From Neocallimastix lanati (nom. inval.) (taxonomy: Eukaryota > Neocallimastigomycota > Neocallimastigomycetes > Neocallimastigales > Neocallimastigaceae), in contig JACVTC010000313.1 of NCBI GenBank assembly GCA_016946835.1, forward strand, positions 1 through 47,500: a stretch of DNA of 47,500 nt, in the 5' to 3' direction. The position numbers and the translations under genes were made by a program. The notes below the pieces were generated by a model. That model saw only the letters and a program-made list of their open reading frames with translations, was not told where the DNA came from and did not search any database. Positions 45,745 through 47,500 of this stretch are shown here, in pieces. Numbering within the stretch: the first letter of the stretch is position 1; each line of letters opens with the position of its first letter.

Positions 45745-46284
45745 TTTAAATAATAATAATTTAAATATTAAACAAAAACTAATAAATAAAATATTTTAAT
45801 ATAGTTATTTAAAAATTAATAATTAATTAAATTTCATAATTAAATATTAATAAATTATAGTTATAATACAATGAAAATAGCATTAAAAAAAATACTATTT
45901 GTTATTTATAAATTAAACATTAATCCAATCAATATATATTAATATAAATATTAAAATTATCATATTAAAATGAAAATTTTGTATAAATTTTATTATTAGT
46001 TATATATATTGATATTTTGGTATTTTTTAGGTATTATATTTATTATCTATTATATAATTTATTTTATTATTTATAATTTTAATAAATGTTTATTATTATT
46101 TATGATTCTTTAATATTTATAATTTTAATAAACGTTAATAATTATTTATTTATGATTCTTTAATTTATAATTTTAAAAAACGTTAATAATTATTTATTTA
46201 TGATTCTTTAATTTATAACTTTTAATTATTTTTTTTTTAATAATTATTTTTAAAAATAAAAAATGGGTTATCCATATTTTAAAG
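43887..46284 (-). mobile_element. 2.35-kb non-coding telomeric retroposon, unit 4
   Basis: Matches unit 2 at diagnostic sites (GAAAAAAATAATAATT; doubled TTTGCTTTGCTTC block at about 45590 and 45649) but keeps the ~55 bp that unit 2 lacks. It continues past TTTTAAAG into the same polypurine tail as unit 2. Confidence 0.75.
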
Positions 46285-47500
46285 TAAAACTTTTTTAAAA
46301 TAAATTTAAGACATTTAAAATTATAAGGTCTTTAATAAAAAAAAGATAGTTATACTCATTTCATGACCTTTTTTTAAATAAATAATTTTTGAAAAAAAAT
46401 TAATTAATTTACATATAATAAAAAAATACTTCTTCCCATAATGTTTAATTTTTTTTATTTTATTTAATTTTTTTATTTTATTTTTTTTTTTTTTAATAAA
46501 AATGAAAGAAAGAAAAAACCATAATAAAAAATATTATTTTTTCTATCTTTCTAAAATTTAGCCTTTTAATAAGCAAAAAAAGGATAACAAAAAAAAATTC
46601 TTATATTCTTTTATTTTTTTTTCCTTTCTTTCTTTCTTTCTTATTTTTTTTTAAATAAAAAACATATATATTATTGTTTTTAATTTTCTAAAATTTTAGC
46701 CTTTTACAACTAAAAAAAGAAAAAAAAATTCATCTCCTCCCTCTCATCACTTTTTTTTTATTTTTATTTTATTTTATTCTTTAAAAAAAATAATTAAAAA
46801 TAAAAATAAAAAATTAAAATAAAAATGAAGGAAAAATATTTTTTCTTTTTATCTTTCTAAAATAGAAAAAAAAAATTTCCTTCTTCCATTTCATCATTTT
46901 TTAATTTTTTTTATTTTTATTTTTATTTTATTTTTTTTTAAAAATAATTTAAAATAAAAATAATAAAAAAATTAATAAAAAAAAAAAAAAAAAAAAAAAT
47001 ATTTATTTCTTTTATCTTTCTAAAGTAGAAAAAAAAAAAGAAAAAAATTTCCCTCTTCCTTTCATCATTTTTTAATTTAATTTATTTTTTTTTAAAAAAT
47101 AATTTAAAATAAAAATAAAAAAAAAAAAATAAAAAAAAAAGAAAGAAAAAAGAAAAATATTATTTCGTTTATCTTTCTAAAATAAAAAAAAAAAAAAAAG
47201 AAAAAAATTCCCCTCTTCCTTTCATCATTTTTTAATTTTTTTTTTTTTAATTTTATTTTATTTTATTTTTAAAATAAAAATAAAAAAAAAAAATAAAAAA
47301 AAAAAAAAAGAAAGAAAAAAGAAAAATATTTATTTCTTTTATTTTTCTAAAATAGAAAAGAAAAAAGAAAAAATTCCCCTCTTCCTTTCATCATTTTTTA
47401 ATTTTTTTTTTATTTTTATTTTTATTTTATTTTTAAAATAAAATAATTTAAAATAAAAATAAAAAAAAATTAAAAAAAAAAAAGAAAGAAAGAAAGAAAG
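46285..47500. repeat. Second copy of the polypurine/polypyrimidine tail, runs off the window
   Basis: Colinear with 15224-16440 and onward, with the same CCCTCTTCC and GAAAGAAAG repeats and only small indels in homopolymers. The window ends within it, so the right boundary of the duplication is not seen. Confidence 0.8.

Overview
The window is extremely AT-rich eukaryotic DNA (by eye well over 80% A+T), with long A, T and A/T runs, sparse genes with A/T-ended codons, satellites and short TTAGGG-type telomeric tracts. The best-supported gene encodes a secreted protein with two hevein-type (CBM18) chitin-binding domains; others encode a secreted multi-Cys protein with a GPI-like tail and Asn/Lys/Tyr/Ile-rich hypothetical proteins. 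This fits a fungus, most likely an anaerobic gut fungus (Neocallimastigomycota). That placement is an inference from composition and protein types; no rRNA or marker gene is present.

Layout. 1-10.5 kb is the gene-bearing part: a partial secreted protein (-), a 538-aa hypothetical protein (-), a GPI-like secreted protein (+), a TIR element near 6.4-6.9 kb, a tRNA-derived SINE at 7.06-7.50 kb with a 15-bp target duplication, and a lectin-like/CBM18 protein (-). A divergent secreted-protein gene begins at 10428 but is cut after 28 codons by a telomere-like GGTTAGG. From there run two head-to-tail copies of a 2.35-kb non-coding retroposon (10516-15223) and a polypurine/polypyrimidine tail. 17-38.8 kb has no convincing gene: a minisatellite (18.1-19.0 kb), a ~195-bp satellite of about 25 copies (20.45-25.35 kb), a 274-bp repeat of 9 copies (25.6-28.0 kb), small TIR elements, a ~47-bp A/T repeat, a 4.4-kb AAAAT-type block and a 76-bp dyad repeat.

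At 38811 a clean telomere-like tract (five GGGGTTA units plus TAGGGTTAGG) leads into a 2.65-kb element whose only gene is a 737-residue Gag/ORF1-like protein on the minus strand. Then come another telomeric tract, two more 2.35-kb units (a duplicate of the first pair) and the same tail, running off the right edge.

Main interpretation. All five elements have the same orientation. Each has its transcript-sense 3' end on the left, directly attached to G-strand telomeric repeats, and they share a related 3'-terminal ~100 bp with a conserved hairpin. This is the pattern expected if element RNA with a C-rich telomeric 3' end primes on chromosome-end G-overhangs and is copied outward, as in Drosophila HeT-A arrays or rotifer/fungal terminons. 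The Gag-only element and its non-coding relatives look like a telomere-associated retroposon system whose reverse transcriptase is not in this window. One addition apparently capped a chromosome broken inside a secreted-protein gene.
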